From Marmoricola endophyticus (lineage in GTDB: Bacteria > Actinomycetota > Actinomycetes > Propionibacteriales > Nocardioidaceae), in the NCBI RefSeq assembly GCF_014644415.1, contig NZ_BMKQ01000001.1, positions 248,001 to 312,000 on the forward strand: a stretch of 64,000 nucleotides of DNA, read 5' to 3'. Below are positions 27,701 through 36,581 of the stretch, one piece after another (positions within the stretch are counted from its first letter, which is position 1; each line of letters opens with the position of its first letter). The notes beneath the pieces were generated by a model. It did no database searches. It was not told the origin of the DNA and saw nothing but the letters and a program-made list of their open reading frames with translations. Made by a program: the position numbers and the translations under genes.

Positions 27701-28452
27701 CCGACGACGCACCCGGTGACCGGCCGGCGACGGATGCCGCCGGCGGCCCGGCGGCCCTCGCCGAGACGACCGTCGAGGCGGCGCTGCGCTCCCAGCTCTC
27801 CGAGGCGCTGGGCGGCGTGCGCGGGATGCTCGAGGCCGCGGTCCCGACGGCGCTGTTCACGCTCGTCTTCCTGGTCGGCAAGGACCTGCGCATCGCGCTG
27901 GCGGTGAGCGTGGTGGCGGCGGCGGTGCTGCTCGTCGTACGCCTCGTGCAGCACTCGGCGGTCCAGTTCGTCCTCAACGCGTTCGTGGGGATCGCGATCG
28001 GCGCCTTCTTCGCGTGGCGCTCGGCGCGCGGTGGGGGCGACGCCAACGACCAGGCCCTGGCGTACTTCCTCCCCGGTGTGCTCTACAACCTCGGCTACGC
28101 CGTCGTCATGGTGCTCAGCATCGCGCTGCGCTATCCGGTCGTCGGGTTCATCGTCGGCAGCGTCACCGCCTCGCGCGGCGAGGGCGACCCGATGGCCTGG
28201 CGGGGGGACCCGCAGGTGGTGCGGCTGTGCGGTCGGCTCACCTGGCTGCTGGCCGCTCCTTGCGTCGTCCGCGTGGTCGTCCAGGGTCCGCTCTACCTCG
28301 CCGGCCGCAGCGGGGCGCTCGATGCGGATGCGGCGATCGCGGCGCTCGGCGCGGCGAAGCTCGTGATGGGCTGGCCGCTCCAGGTCGCGGCCCTCGCCCT
28401 CATGGTGTGGCTGCTCTCGCGCAACGCGACCCCGGTCTCGGGAGAAACCTGA
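27697..28452 (+). CDS. DUF3159 membrane protein
   Basis: This 251-residue protein has about six transmembrane helices after a hydrophilic N-terminus and matches DUF3159 of Actinobacteria. Conserved pieces include GGVRGMLEAAVPTALFTLVFL and FLPGVLYNLGYAVVMVLSI. It is the third member of the DUF3710/OB-fold/DUF3159 unit. The function is unknown; it might be a transporter or channel linked to the neighbouring potassium genes. Confidence 0.85.
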   Translation: MTDDAPGDRPATDAAGGPAALAETTVEAALRSQLSEALGGVRGMLEAAVPTALFTLVFLVGKDLRIALAVSVVAAAVLLVVRLVQHSAVQFVLNAFVGIAIGAFFAWRSARGGGDANDQALAYFLPGVLYNLGYAVVMVLSIALRYPVVGFIVGSVTASRGEGDPMAWRGDPQVVRLCGRLTWLLAAPCVVRVVVQGPLYLAGRSGALDADAAIAALGAAKLVMGWPLQVAALALMVWLLSRNATPVSGET

Positions 28453-28530
28453 GGGTCTCGTTCGTTGGGCCCATGACAGCGCCCACCGCGCGAGCCCCCG
28501 ACCCGACCACTGATCGAGGACCCACACCCG

Positions 28531-29721
28531 ATGGACGTGCCCAGCTGGATCTGGACCCTGACCGCCGTAGGCATCGTCGGTCTGCTGCTCTTCGACTTCT
28601 TCTTCCACGTCCGCAAGGCGCACGTGCCGACGCTGCGCGAGGCGGCGGTGTGGTCGGCGCTGTACGTCGGCGTCGCTGTGCTGTTCGGCCTGGGCGTCCT
28701 CGTCTTCGGCGGAGGCACGGCGGGAGGGGAGTACTTCGCGGGCTACCTGACCGAGAAGGCGCTCAGCGTCGACAACCTGTTCGTCTTCCTCATCATCATG
28801 GGCTCGTTCCGGGTGCCGCGCGAGGACCAGCAGAAGGTGCTGCTCTTCGGCATCGTGTTCGCACTGGTCGCCCGGACCGCCTTCATCTTCGTCGGCGCCG
28901 GGCTGATCAACTCCTTCGCCTGGGTGTTCTACCTCTTCGGGCTGGTGCTGATCCTGACCGCCGGCAACATGCTGAAGTCGGAGTCCAGCGGCGAGGGCCA
29001 CCAGGGCGAGAACATCATGGTCAGGCTGGCCCGCAAGGTCGTGCACACCTCCGAGGAGTACGACGGCGACAAGCTCTTCACGACCGTCGACGGCAAGCGG
29101 GTGCTGACCCCCATGCTGCTGGTGATGGTGGCGATCGGCGGCACCGACATCCTCTTCGCGCTGGACTCGATCCCGGCGATCTTCGGGCTGACGCAGAACA
29201 CCTTCATCGTGTTCACGGCGACGGCGTTCTCGCTGCTGGGCCTGCGCCAGCTGTTCTTCCTCATCGAGGGTCTGCTCGACCGGCTGATCTACCTGTCGTA
29301 CGGGCTGGCCGCGATCCTCGCCTTCATCGGCGTGAAGCTGGTCCTGCACGCCCTGCACGAGAACAACCTGCCCTTCGTCAACGGCGGCGAGCACGTCGAC
29401 GTCGTCGAGATCAGCACCGGGCTGTCCCTGAGCGTCATCCTCGGCGTCCTCGTCGTCACCGTCGTCGCCTCGCTGGTCAGCAAGAAGGGCCGCGCGCAGA
29501 CCGCGATCGGCAACGCGCGCCGCCACGCCACGGAGTACCTCGACCTGGGCTACACCGCCGACCTGGCCGAGCGGGAGCGGATCTACGCGAAGCTGGTCCA
29601 GGAGCGCGAGCAGATCGCGGCGCTGGAGGAGAAGTACCGGCCGCTGCTGCGCGACGAGCCCGAGCTCACCGCCATGATCGAGCGCTGCGAGGCCCAGCAC
29701 GCCGAGCTCAGCACCCGCTGA
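28531..29721 (+). CDS. TerC family membrane protein
   Basis: This 396-residue protein is a TerC-family integral membrane protein with about seven to nine helices. The two conserved acidic segments are SVDNLFVFLIIM and GGTDILFALDSIPAI. TerC proteins are linked to tellurite resistance and to manganese export and metalation of exported proteins. The last 80 residues are a charged helical tail. There is no visible yybP-ykoY riboswitch in the 78 bp upstream. It is an extra gene relative to the usual dut-to-trkA order. Confidence 0.9.
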   Translation: MDVPSWIWTLTAVGIVGLLLFDFFFHVRKAHVPTLREAAVWSALYVGVAVLFGLGVLVFGGGTAGGEYFAGYLTEKALSVDNLFVFLIIMGSFRVPREDQQKVLLFGIVFALVARTAFIFVGAGLINSFAWVFYLFGLVLILTAGNMLKSESSGEGHQGENIMVRLARKVVHTSEEYDGDKLFTTVDGKRVLTPMLLVMVAIGGTDILFALDSIPAIFGLTQNTFIVFTATAFSLLGLRQLFFLIEGLLDRLIYLSYGLAAILAFIGVKLVLHALHENNLPFVNGGEHVDVVEISTGLSLSVILGVLVVTVVASLVSKKGRAQTAIGNARRHATEYLDLGYTADLAERERIYAKLVQEREQIAALEEKYRPLLRDEPELTAMIERCEAQHAELSTR

Positions 29722-29729
29722 CCCGCGAC

Positions 29730-29796
29730 GCGTCGCGTAGACGCGACGTCTCGCGGGGGTGTGCGGTGAGGCGTCGCGTACACGCGACGTCTCGCG
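29730..29796. terminator. Two tandem hairpins between terC and trkA
   Basis: Two 26-bp direct repeats (29730-29755 and 29771-29796; one mismatch) each contain an 8-bp perfect stem with a 2-nt loop (stem arms 29731-29738/29741-29748 and 29772-29779/29782-29789). They lie between convergent genes and the second abuts the trkA stop codon. A double bidirectional terminator is likely. Confidence 0.65.
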
Positions 29797-29797
29797 G

Positions 29798-30472
29798 TCA
29801 GCGGTCCTTGTGCTCCTCGGGCGCGAGCAGCTCCTCGAGCTCGTCCTCGAGGTCGGTCGCGACGACCAGCAGCAGCTCGTCGCCGGCCTCGACCGGCTGC
29901 TCGGCGTCGGGGACGTAGACCTGTCCGTCGCGCAGGATCGTGACGAGCGAGCAGTTCTCGGGGAACGGGATCAGCCCGGCCGGCTTGCCGACGTACGGCG
30001 AGTCGGCCGGCAGCGTCATCTCGACGAGGTTCGCGTTGCCCTGGCGGAACGTGAACAGCCGCACCAGGTCGCCCACGCTCACCGCCTCCTCGACGAGGGC
30101 GGACATGATCCGCGGGGTGGAGACGTTGACGTCGACGCCCCAGGCCTCGGTGAACAGCCACTCGTTGTCCGGGTGGTTGACCCGGCCGACGGTCCGGGGG
30201 ACCGCGAACTCGGTCTTGGCCAGGAGCGAGGTCACCAGGTTGGCCTTGTCGTCGCCTGTCGCGGCGATCACGACGTCGCAGCGGTCCAGGCTCGCCTCCT
30301 CGAGCGAGGACAGCTCGCACGAGTCCGCGAGCAGCCACTCGGCGTCGGGGACGCGCTCGGGCTTGATCGAGGCGGGGTTCTTGTCGATGAGCAGGACCTG
30401 GTGACCGTTGTCGATCAGCTCTCGCGCGATGGAGCGGCCGACGGCCCCGGCCCCGGCGATGGCGACCCTCAT
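29798..30472 (-). CDS. trkA: TrkA-family potassium uptake regulator (CeoC-like)
   Basis: This 224-residue protein has an N-terminal RCK_N NAD-binding domain (MRVAIAGAGAVGRSIARELIDNGHQVLLIDKN) and a C-terminal RCK_C domain from about residue 135. Such proteins gate potassium transporters in response to nucleotides such as NAD(H), ATP or c-di-AMP. It follows a second trkA-like gene by 16 bp on the same strand, as ceoB-ceoC do in mycobacteria. No TrkH/TrkG membrane subunit is present in the window; the nearby APC/KimA-like permease is the likely partner. Confidence 0.9.
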   Translation of the reverse strand: MRVAIAGAGAVGRSIARELIDNGHQVLLIDKNPASIKPERVPDAEWLLADSCELSSLEEASLDRCDVVIAATGDDKANLVTSLLAKTEFAVPRTVGRVNHPDNEWLFTEAWGVDVNVSTPRIMSALVEEAVSVGDLVRLFTFRQGNANLVEMTLPADSPYVGKPAGLIPFPENCSLVTILRDGQVYVPDAEQPVEAGDELLLVVATDLEDELEELLAPEEHKDR

Positions 30473-30488
30473 CGTCTTCCTCCGGTGG

Positions 30489-31151
30489 TCATTCCTTGTC
30501 CGGTCCCTTCTCCATCTCGGCGTACACCGCGGCCGCCGTCTCCTCGCGCATCACCAGGTGCAGCCGGTCGCCCTCCTGGATGACCATCTCGCGGGTGGAG
30601 AGGATGCCTTCCCCGAGCCTGTCGATCCAGGCGATCCGGGAGCCGGTCTGGGCCTGGAACAGCACGGTGCGCACGCCGACCCAGGCATCCGGCGCCGGGA
30701 CCTGGTCGACGCGGATGGTGCCGGTCGGGTCGCGGAAGTCGGGCTCGGCGTCGACCGGCAGCAGCCGGCGCAGCACCTGGTCCGCGGTCCACTTGACCGT
30801 GGCCACCGTGGTGATCCCGAGCCGTTGGTAGACCTCCGCGCGGCCGGGGTCGTAGATCCGGGCGACGACGGAGGTCAGTCCGAACGTCTCCCGGGCGACC
30901 CGTGCGGCGATGATGTTCGAGTTGTCACCCGAGCTCACGGCGGCGAACGCGTCGGCGCGCTTGATGCCCGCCTCGGTGAGGACGTCCTGGTCGAACCCCA
31001 TGCCCGTCACCTTGGTGCCGTTGAACAGCGGGCCGAGGCGGCGGAAGGCGTCCGGGTCGGAGTCGATGACGCTGACGGTGTGGTTGCGGTCCTCGAGACT
31101 GCGGGCCAACGTGGAGCCGACGCGGCCGCAACCCATGATGACGACGTGCAC
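30489..31151 (-). CDS. trkA: TrkA-family potassium uptake regulator (CeoB-like)
   Basis: This 220-residue protein has an RCK_N domain with MGCGRVGSTLARSLEDRNHTVSVIDSD and an RCK_C domain in the last 80 residues. It is a paralogue of the following trkA-like protein, and the two probably form a hetero-oligomeric gating ring. GTG 31151 is preceded by TAACGT with a 7-nt spacer, so the transcript is likely leaderless. The gene is divergent from the APC/KimA-like permease, with start codons 76 bp apart. Confidence 0.9.
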   Translation of the reverse strand: MHVVIMGCGRVGSTLARSLEDRNHTVSVIDSDPDAFRRLGPLFNGTKVTGMGFDQDVLTEAGIKRADAFAAVSSGDNSNIIAARVARETFGLTSVVARIYDPGRAEVYQRLGITTVATVKWTADQVLRRLLPVDAEPDFRDPTGTIRVDQVPAPDAWVGVRTVLFQAQTGSRIAWIDRLGEGILSTREMVIQEGDRLHLVMREETAAAVYAEMEKGPDKE

Positions 31152-31158
31152 GCGCGGA

Positions 31159-31219
31159 ACGTTACCGCCGTACCGGTGCCGGCGTCCGGTGCACTCTCGG
31201 GGCGGATGTGATCTAACGT
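31159..31219. promoter_or_regulatory. Divergent leaderless promoter pair (trkA / APC permease)
   Basis: On the minus strand TAACGT (31159-31164) is 7 nt before the trkA GTG; on the plus strand the same hexamer TAACGT (31214-31219) is 8 nt before the permease GTG. Using the same hexamer for both genes suggests similar promoter strength or shared control of a potassium uptake unit. Confidence 0.5.
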
Positions 31220-31227
31220 TGCCGCCC

Positions 31228-33252
31228 GTGGGTGTCGGCGACGTCTCGAAGAGGATCCTGCTCGGGCGCAAGCTCCGCAGCTCCCAGCTCGGGGAGACCC
31301 TGCTGTCGAAGCGGATCGCCCTGCCGGTCTTCGCCAGCGACGCCCTGTCCTCGGTCGCCTACGCGCCCGACGAGGTCTTCATCATGCTCTCGATCGCGGG
31401 GGTCTCGGCCTACGCGTTCTCGTGGAAGATCGGGATCGCCGTCGCCGTCGTCATGCTGACGGTGGTGGCGTCGTACCGCCAGAACGTGCACGCCTACCCC
31501 TCGGGCGGTGGCGACTACGAGGTCGCCACGGTCAACCTCGGGCGCAAGGCGGGGCTGACGGTCGGGAGCGCCCTTCTGGTCGACTACGTCCTCACCGTGG
31601 CGGTGTCGGTCTCCTCCGGGGTGCAGAACATCTCCTCGGCACTGTCGTTCATGCAGGGCCACGAGACCGAGTACGCCGTCGGGCTCGTCGTCGTGCTCGC
31701 CGCGATGAACCTGCGGGGGGTGCGCGAGTCGGGGGCCTTCTTCGCCGTGCCGACGTACGGCTTCATGCTCGGCGTCCTCGGCATGGCGGCGTACGGCGCG
31801 ATCCGCGCGTTCACCGGCGACCTCCCGCAGGCGGAGAGCGCGGACCTTCGGCTGGCGCCGGACCCGTCGTACGCCGGCAACCTCAGCCAGATCGCGCTGA
31901 TCGTGCTCCTCGCCCGGGCGTTCTCCTCCGGCTGTGCGGCGCTGACCGGCGTCGAGGCGATCTCCAACGGCGTGCCCGCGTTCCGCAAGCCGAAGTCGAA
32001 GAACGCCGCGTCGACGCTGCTGCTGCTCGGCGCCATCGCGATCACGATGCTGCTGAGCATGATCATCCTGGCCCGCGAGATGGGCCTGAAGTACGTCGAC
32101 CCCGCCGACATCGAGCGGCTCACCCGGGCCGACGGCTCGGCGCTGCCGGCCGGCTACGACCAGCCGACGGTGATCGCCCAGGTCTCGAAGGCGATCTTCG
32201 ACGGCTTCCCTCCGGGCTTCTACTTCCTCGTGGCGATGACCGGGATCATCCTGATCCTGGCGGCGAACACCGCGTTCAACGGCTTCCCGGTGCTGGGCTC
32301 GATCCTCGCCCGCGACGGCTTCATGCCGCGCGCGCTGGCCTCCCGCGGCGACCGGCTCGCGTACAGCAACGGCATCTTGATCCTCGCCGGGTTCGCCGTG
32401 GTGCTGATCGTCGCCTTCCAGGCCGAGCCGACGCGTCTGATCCAGCTCTACATCGTCGGCGTCTTCGTCTCCTTCAACCTCTCCCAGCTCGGGATGATCC
32501 GGCACTGGACCCGCCACCTGAAGACCGAGAAGGACGCGAGCGAGCGGCGCCGGATGGTGCGCTCGCGGGTGATCAACACCTTCGGGCTGGCGATGACGTC
32601 GGTGGTGTTCGTGATCATCCTGGTCACGAAGTTCCTCGCCGGGGCCTGGATCGCGATCCTGGCGATGGTCGCCTTCTTCATCCTCATGACCCGCATCCGC
32701 GGTCACTACGACAAGGTCTCCGAGGAGCTCGTCGCCGGGGACGAGGACCAGCTGCTGCCCACCCGGGTGCACGCGCTCGTGCTGGTCTCCAAGCTGCACA
32801 AGCCGACGATGCGGGCGCTGGCCTTCGCCAAGGCGACCCGGCCGAACGTGCTCGAGGGGATCTTCGTCGACACCGATCCCGAGACCACCGACGCCCTGCT
32901 CAAGGAGTGGGACAAGCGCAACCTCGACGTGCCGCTGAAGGTCCTCTACTCGCCGTACCGCGAGATCATCCGGCCGATCGTCATGTACGCGACCAGCATC
33001 CGCGAGTCCAACCCGCGCGGCGTCGTCGCGGTCTACATCCCCGAGTACGTCGTCGGGCACTGGTGGGAGCAGCTGCTGCACAACCAGACCGCCCTGCGCC
33101 TCAAGGGCCGGCTGCTGTTCTCGCCGGGCGTCATGGTGATCTCGGTGCCGTACCAGCTGCGCTCCTCCGAGGCCGCCCTCGAGCGTCGCGTCGACGAGCT
33201 GGAGCGGGTGCGCGCGGGCGACGTGCGCCGTGGGCGCACGAGGCGTCGATGA
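31228..33252 (+). CDS. APC-superfamily permease, KimA/KUP-like
   Basis: This 674-residue protein has about 12 helices (to about residue 490) followed by a cytoplasmic C-terminal domain of about 180 residues. The first helix region LPVFASDALSSVAY (32-45) resembles that of KimA-type high-affinity K+/H+ symporters of the APC superfamily. The divergent pair of TrkA-like regulators supports a potassium role, matching Rv2690c-Rv2692 in M. tuberculosis. An amino-acid permease function is the alternative. It ends with a 4-bp overlap (ATGA) with the RNA methyltransferase gene. Confidence 0.85.
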   Translation: MGVGDVSKRILLGRKLRSSQLGETLLSKRIALPVFASDALSSVAYAPDEVFIMLSIAGVSAYAFSWKIGIAVAVVMLTVVASYRQNVHAYPSGGGDYEVATVNLGRKAGLTVGSALLVDYVLTVAVSVSSGVQNISSALSFMQGHETEYAVGLVVVLAAMNLRGVRESGAFFAVPTYGFMLGVLGMAAYGAIRAFTGDLPQAESADLRLAPDPSYAGNLSQIALIVLLARAFSSGCAALTGVEAISNGVPAFRKPKSKNAASTLLLLGAIAITMLLSMIILAREMGLKYVDPADIERLTRADGSALPAGYDQPTVIAQVSKAIFDGFPPGFYFLVAMTGIILILAANTAFNGFPVLGSILARDGFMPRALASRGDRLAYSNGILILAGFAVVLIVAFQAEPTRLIQLYIVGVFVSFNLSQLGMIRHWTRHLKTEKDASERRRMVRSRVINTFGLAMTSVVFVIILVTKFLAGAWIAILAMVAFFILMTRIRGHYDKVSEELVAGDEDQLLPTRVHALVLVSKLHKPTMRALAFAKATRPNVLEGIFVDTDPETTDALLKEWDKRNLDVPLKVLYSPYREIIRPIVMYATSIRESNPRGVVAVYIPEYVVGHWWEQLLHNQTALRLKGRLLFSPGVMVISVPYQLRSSEAALERRVDELERVRAGDVRRGRTRRR

Positions 33253-34367
33253 GTCGAGGTCCCCGTCGCAACCGGCCGCGCTCGCGGCCGGCATCGTCTC
33301 GTCCCAGCCGTGCGGGGGAGCGCCACGAGGTGGTCTGCGGCCCGGTCGCCCACGGCGGGCACGTGGTGGCCCGCGCCGAGGACGGCGTGGTGCTGTTCGT
33401 GCGGCACGCCCTGCCCGACGAACGGGTCGTCGCGCTGGTGACCGAGGGTAGCGAGGGCGACCGCTTCCTGCGCGCCGACGCCGTGCAGGTCCTCGACGGC
33501 TCGGTCCACCGGGTGCCGCCGCCCTGCCCGTACGCCGGGCCCGACGCCTGCGGGGGGTGCGACTTCCAGCACGCGGACCCGGCGTACCAGCGCGAGCTGA
33601 AGACGACCGTCGTGCGCGAGCAGCTGCAGCGGCTCGCCGGCCTGGAGTCCGAGGTGGTCGTCGAGGAGGTCGACCCGCTGCTCGGCTGGCGCACGCGGAT
33701 GCAGTACGTCGACGTGCCCGGCGGCGGGCAGGGGCTGCACAAGCACCGCTCCCACGACGTCGTCGAGGTCGAGACCTGCCTGATCGACGCGGGTCTGCCG
33801 GCCAGCGGCCACGAGCAGGTCGGCCCGCACGTGTTCGCCGTCGAGCCGGACGGCTTCTGGCAGCCGCACGTCGCCGCGCCGCAGGTGCTGGTCGACACGG
33901 TGCGCGAGATGGCGCGACCGCAGCCGGGGGAGAGTGCGCTCGACCTGTACGCAGGCGTCGGCCTGTTCGGCGCCTTCCTCGCCGACGACGTCGGCCCGGC
34001 CGGGTGGGTCACGGGTGTGGAGGGTGACGCGGCGGCGTCGGCCCACGCGGCGGAGAACACCCGCGCCGAGGCGGTCCACGCCGACGTGCAGCGCTGGCTG
34101 GAGGGACCCGACTCGCCCCGTCACGTCGACCTCGTCGTCCTGGACCCGCCGCGGACCGGCGCCAAGCAGCGCGTCGTCGAGGGCATCGTGGGGCGTACCC
34201 CTCGGGCGGTGGTGTACGTCGCCTGCGACCCCGCCGCCCTCGCCCGGGACGTCGCGCTGTTCGCCGAGCGTGGCTACGGGCTGGTCGCGCTGCGCGCGTT
34301 CGACCTGTTCCCGATGACGCACCACGTCGAGTGCGTCGCGCTGCTGGAGCACGTGACCGACCAGTAG
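33249..34367 (+). CDS. TrmA/RlmD-family RNA m5U methyltransferase
   Basis: This 372-residue class I SAM-dependent RNA methyltransferase has an N-terminal TRAM domain (about 25-75), a putative [4Fe-4S] site (CPYAGPDACGGC plus a Cys in VETCLI), the SAM motif ALDLYAGVGLFG, the DPPRTG motif and the catalytic YVACDPAALARD. It likely makes 5-methyluridine in tRNA or 23S rRNA; the exact target is not resolvable here. It overlaps the permease gene by 4 bp, as in Rv2689c-Rv2690c. Confidence 0.9.
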   Translation: MSRGPRRNRPRSRPASSRPSRAGERHEVVCGPVAHGGHVVARAEDGVVLFVRHALPDERVVALVTEGSEGDRFLRADAVQVLDGSVHRVPPPCPYAGPDACGGCDFQHADPAYQRELKTTVVREQLQRLAGLESEVVVEEVDPLLGWRTRMQYVDVPGGGQGLHKHRSHDVVEVETCLIDAGLPASGHEQVGPHVFAVEPDGFWQPHVAAPQVLVDTVREMARPQPGESALDLYAGVGLFGAFLADDVGPAGWVTGVEGDAAASAHAAENTRAEAVHADVQRWLEGPDSPRHVDLVVLDPPRTGAKQRVVEGIVGRTPRAVVYVACDPAALARDVALFAERGYGLVALRAFDLFPMTHHVECVALLEHVTDQ

Positions 34368-34404
34368 CCGGCCGTGGTCGTCGTACGACGCGCTGTCCCG
34401 TAGC

Positions 34405-34423
34405 GTAGGAAAGGCTCACCTAC
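34405..34423. promoter_or_regulatory. Candidate DtxR/IdeR iron box upstream of siderophore importer
   Basis: The 19-mer GTAGGAAAGGCTCACCTAC matches the classic DtxR/IdeR consensus (TTAGG-TTAGGCTAA-CCTAA) at 14 of 19 positions and keeps the dyad pattern. It ends 14 nt before the GTG of the first permease gene, just upstream of its GGAGG site. Iron-dependent repression is inferred. Confidence 0.65.
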
Positions 34424-34437
34424 CCTCGGAGGCGAAC

Positions 34438-35511
34438 GTGTCGGCACCGGCCAGCCCGGCCCAGGCGACTGACCCGACCGACCCCGGTCAGGTTCCGGCG
34501 CTGCGCCGTGCCCCGCTGTCACGCAAGCTGCTGATGGCGCTGGTGCTGCTCGCGCTCCTGGTGCTCGCCTGCGCGGCCAGCCTGGCGATCGGCGTGCGCG
34601 AGGTGTCGCTGCCGACGGTGTGGGACGCCTTGTGGCACCCGGTGGCGGGCAACAACGACATCAGCGTGGTGCGCGAGCAGCGGGTGCCGCGGACCCTGGT
34701 CGGCGCCCTCGCCGGGGCAGCGCTCGCGGTCTCGGGCGCCCTGCTGCAGGGGCTGACCCGCAACCCGATCGCGGATCCCGGCCTGCTCGGCGTCAACGCG
34801 GGGTCCTCGCTCGCGGTGATCGTGGCGATCACCGTCTTCGGGCTGGGTGACCTCGACGCCTTCGTGTGGTTCGCGTACGCCGGGGCCGCGATCGCGGCCG
34901 CCCTGGTCTACGGCGTGGCGTCCACGGGCTGGGAGGGTGCGACCCCGGTACGTCTGGCGCTCGTCGGCGCCGCGGCGACGGCCATGATGACCTCGCTGAT
35001 CACGCTGGTGCTGCTGACCAGCCGCGAGGCGCTGGAGCAGTACCGCTTCTGGTCCGTCGGGTCGCTCAACGCCCGCGGTGTCGGCACGGTGCTGCTCGTG
35101 CTCGCCCCGCTCGTCGTCGGCATGGTGGCGGCCCTCAGCGCGACCCGCTTCCTCAACGCCACCGCCCTCGGGGACGACCTGGCCCGCGGGCTGGGGCAGA
35201 ACATCGCTGTCGGCCGCACGCTCGTGATCGTCGGGGCGGTGCTCCTGGCCGGCTCCGCCACGGCGCTGGCCGGGCCGGTGGCGTTCGTCGGGCTGATGGT
35301 CCCGCACGCGGTGCGAGCCCTGATCGGCCCGGACTACCGCTGGGTCGTGCCGCTCTCGGCGCTCGGTGGCCCGGTGCTGCTGCTGCTCGCCGACGTCGTC
35401 GGCCGGGTGCTCGTACGACCCAGCGAACTCGAGGCGGGCATCGTCGTCGCGGTCCTCGGCGCGCCTGCGCTCATCGCGCTCGTCCGCCGCTCGAAGGCGG
35501 TGTCGATGTGA
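34438..35511 (+). CDS. FecCD-family iron-siderophore ABC transporter permease
   Basis: This 357-residue inner-membrane permease of the FecCD/BtuC family has about ten helices. Markers are RVPRTLVGALAGAALAVSGALLQGLTRNPIADPGLLGVNAGSSLAV and the ATPase-coupling region GLMVPHAVRALIGPDYR. It pairs with the next permease as a heterodimer for import of ferric siderophores. A GGAGG ribosome-binding site lies 5 nt before the GTG at 34438. It overlaps the second permease by 4 bp. Confidence 0.93.
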   Translation: MSAPASPAQATDPTDPGQVPALRRAPLSRKLLMALVLLALLVLACAASLAIGVREVSLPTVWDALWHPVAGNNDISVVREQRVPRTLVGALAGAALAVSGALLQGLTRNPIADPGLLGVNAGSSLAVIVAITVFGLGDLDAFVWFAYAGAAIAAALVYGVASTGWEGATPVRLALVGAAATAMMTSLITLVLLTSREALEQYRFWSVGSLNARGVGTVLLVLAPLVVGMVAALSATRFLNATALGDDLARGLGQNIAVGRTLVIVGAVLLAGSATALAGPVAFVGLMVPHAVRALIGPDYRWVVPLSALGGPVLLLLADVVGRVLVRPSELEAGIVVAVLGAPALIALVRRSKAVSM

Positions 35512-36581
35512 CGACGACCGACGAGCGCGCGGTGCGCGCCGAGCACGACCGCGAGGCGGCCCTCGCGACCCTGGCCGTCGTACGACGCAAGCGCCTCTCG
35601 CGCCGCCTGGTCGTGACGATCGGGCTCGTGGTGGTCGCGGTCGCCGCCTGCCTGGCCGCACTGTCGGTCGGTGACCTGACGGTCAGCCCGCTGCAGGTGC
35701 TGCTCACCCTGACCGGTGGCGGTGACGACGTGAGCCGGCTGGTGCTCCTGGAGTTCCGGCTGCCGCGGTTGGCGGTGGACCTCTCGGTCGGTGTCGCCTT
35801 CGGCCTCGCCGGGGCGATGTTCCAGAGCGTGCTGCGCAACCCGCTGGCCAGTCCGGACATCATCGGGGTCTCGCAGGGGGCGAGCGTCGGCGCGGTGGCG
35901 GTGCTGCTGGTGGCGGGCGTCTCCGGGCCGCTCGTGCCCGTGGGTGCGCTGGTCGGAGCGGCGGCGGTCGCCGGGCTCAACCTGGCGCTCGCGTGGCGCG
36001 GCGGCGTCTCCGGCTACCGCTTCGTCCTGTGCGGGATCGCCCTCGCCTTCGTGGCGAGCAGCATCCTCAACTACTTCCTCACGCGTACCGACTCCCGCGC
36101 CGCCCAGGGCGCACTGACCTGGATCGCCGGGTCCACGATCTCGGCGACGTACGCCGACTTCTGGCCGGTGCTGGTCGTGGTCGTCGTCCTGCTGCCGGCC
36201 GTGCTCTGGCTGGACCGTCGCCTCGGCCTGCTGGAGATGGGCGACCAGACGGCGGAGGCGCTGGGGGTGTCCGCGCTGCGCACCCGGCTGGTCGCCGTGC
36301 TCTGCGGCGTCGTGCTCGCCGCCGTGGCGACCGCGGCCGCCGGGCCGGTCGCCTTCGTCGCGCTGATCTCGGGCCCGGTCGCCCGCCGCCTGGCCGGCGA
36401 CGGGCACCCGGCCCTGCCGCAGGCGGCGCTGGTCGGGATGAGCCTGATGGCGCTGGCCGACCTGGCCGCGCAGTACGTCCTGCCCGACGCCCAGGTGCCG
36501 GTGGGCATCGTCACCGGGATCATCGGAGGTCCCTACCTGGTCTGGCTGCTGGCCACCGGGTCGCGAAGGAGGAGTGCCTGA
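35508..36581 (+). CDS. FecCD-family iron-siderophore ABC transporter permease
   Basis: This second FecCD permease has 357 residues, with a longer cytoplasmic N-terminus than its partner. RLPRLAVDLSVGVAFGLAGAMFQSVLRNPLASPDIIGVSQGAS and ALISGPVARRLAGDG are typical. The GTG start overlaps the stop of the first permease (GTGA) and its own stop shares one base with the ATPase start (TGATG), so the importer core is one tightly coupled unit. Confidence 0.93.
   Translation: MTTTDERAVRAEHDREAALATLAVVRRKRLSRRLVVTIGLVVVAVAACLAALSVGDLTVSPLQVLLTLTGGGDDVSRLVLLEFRLPRLAVDLSVGVAFGLAGAMFQSVLRNPLASPDIIGVSQGASVGAVAVLLVAGVSGPLVPVGALVGAAAVAGLNLALAWRGGVSGYRFVLCGIALAFVASSILNYFLTRTDSRAAQGALTWIAGSTISATYADFWPVLVVVVVLLPAVLWLDRRLGLLEMGDQTAEALGVSALRTRLVAVLCGVVLAAVATAAAGPVAFVALISGPVARRLAGDGHPALPQAALVGMSLMALADLAAQYVLPDAQVPVGIVTGIIGGPYLVWLLATGSRRRSA

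Noticed and set aside
28453-28530. A yybP-ykoY manganese riboswitch before terC
   Set aside because: The 78-bp gap is too short and shows none of the conserved junction sequences.
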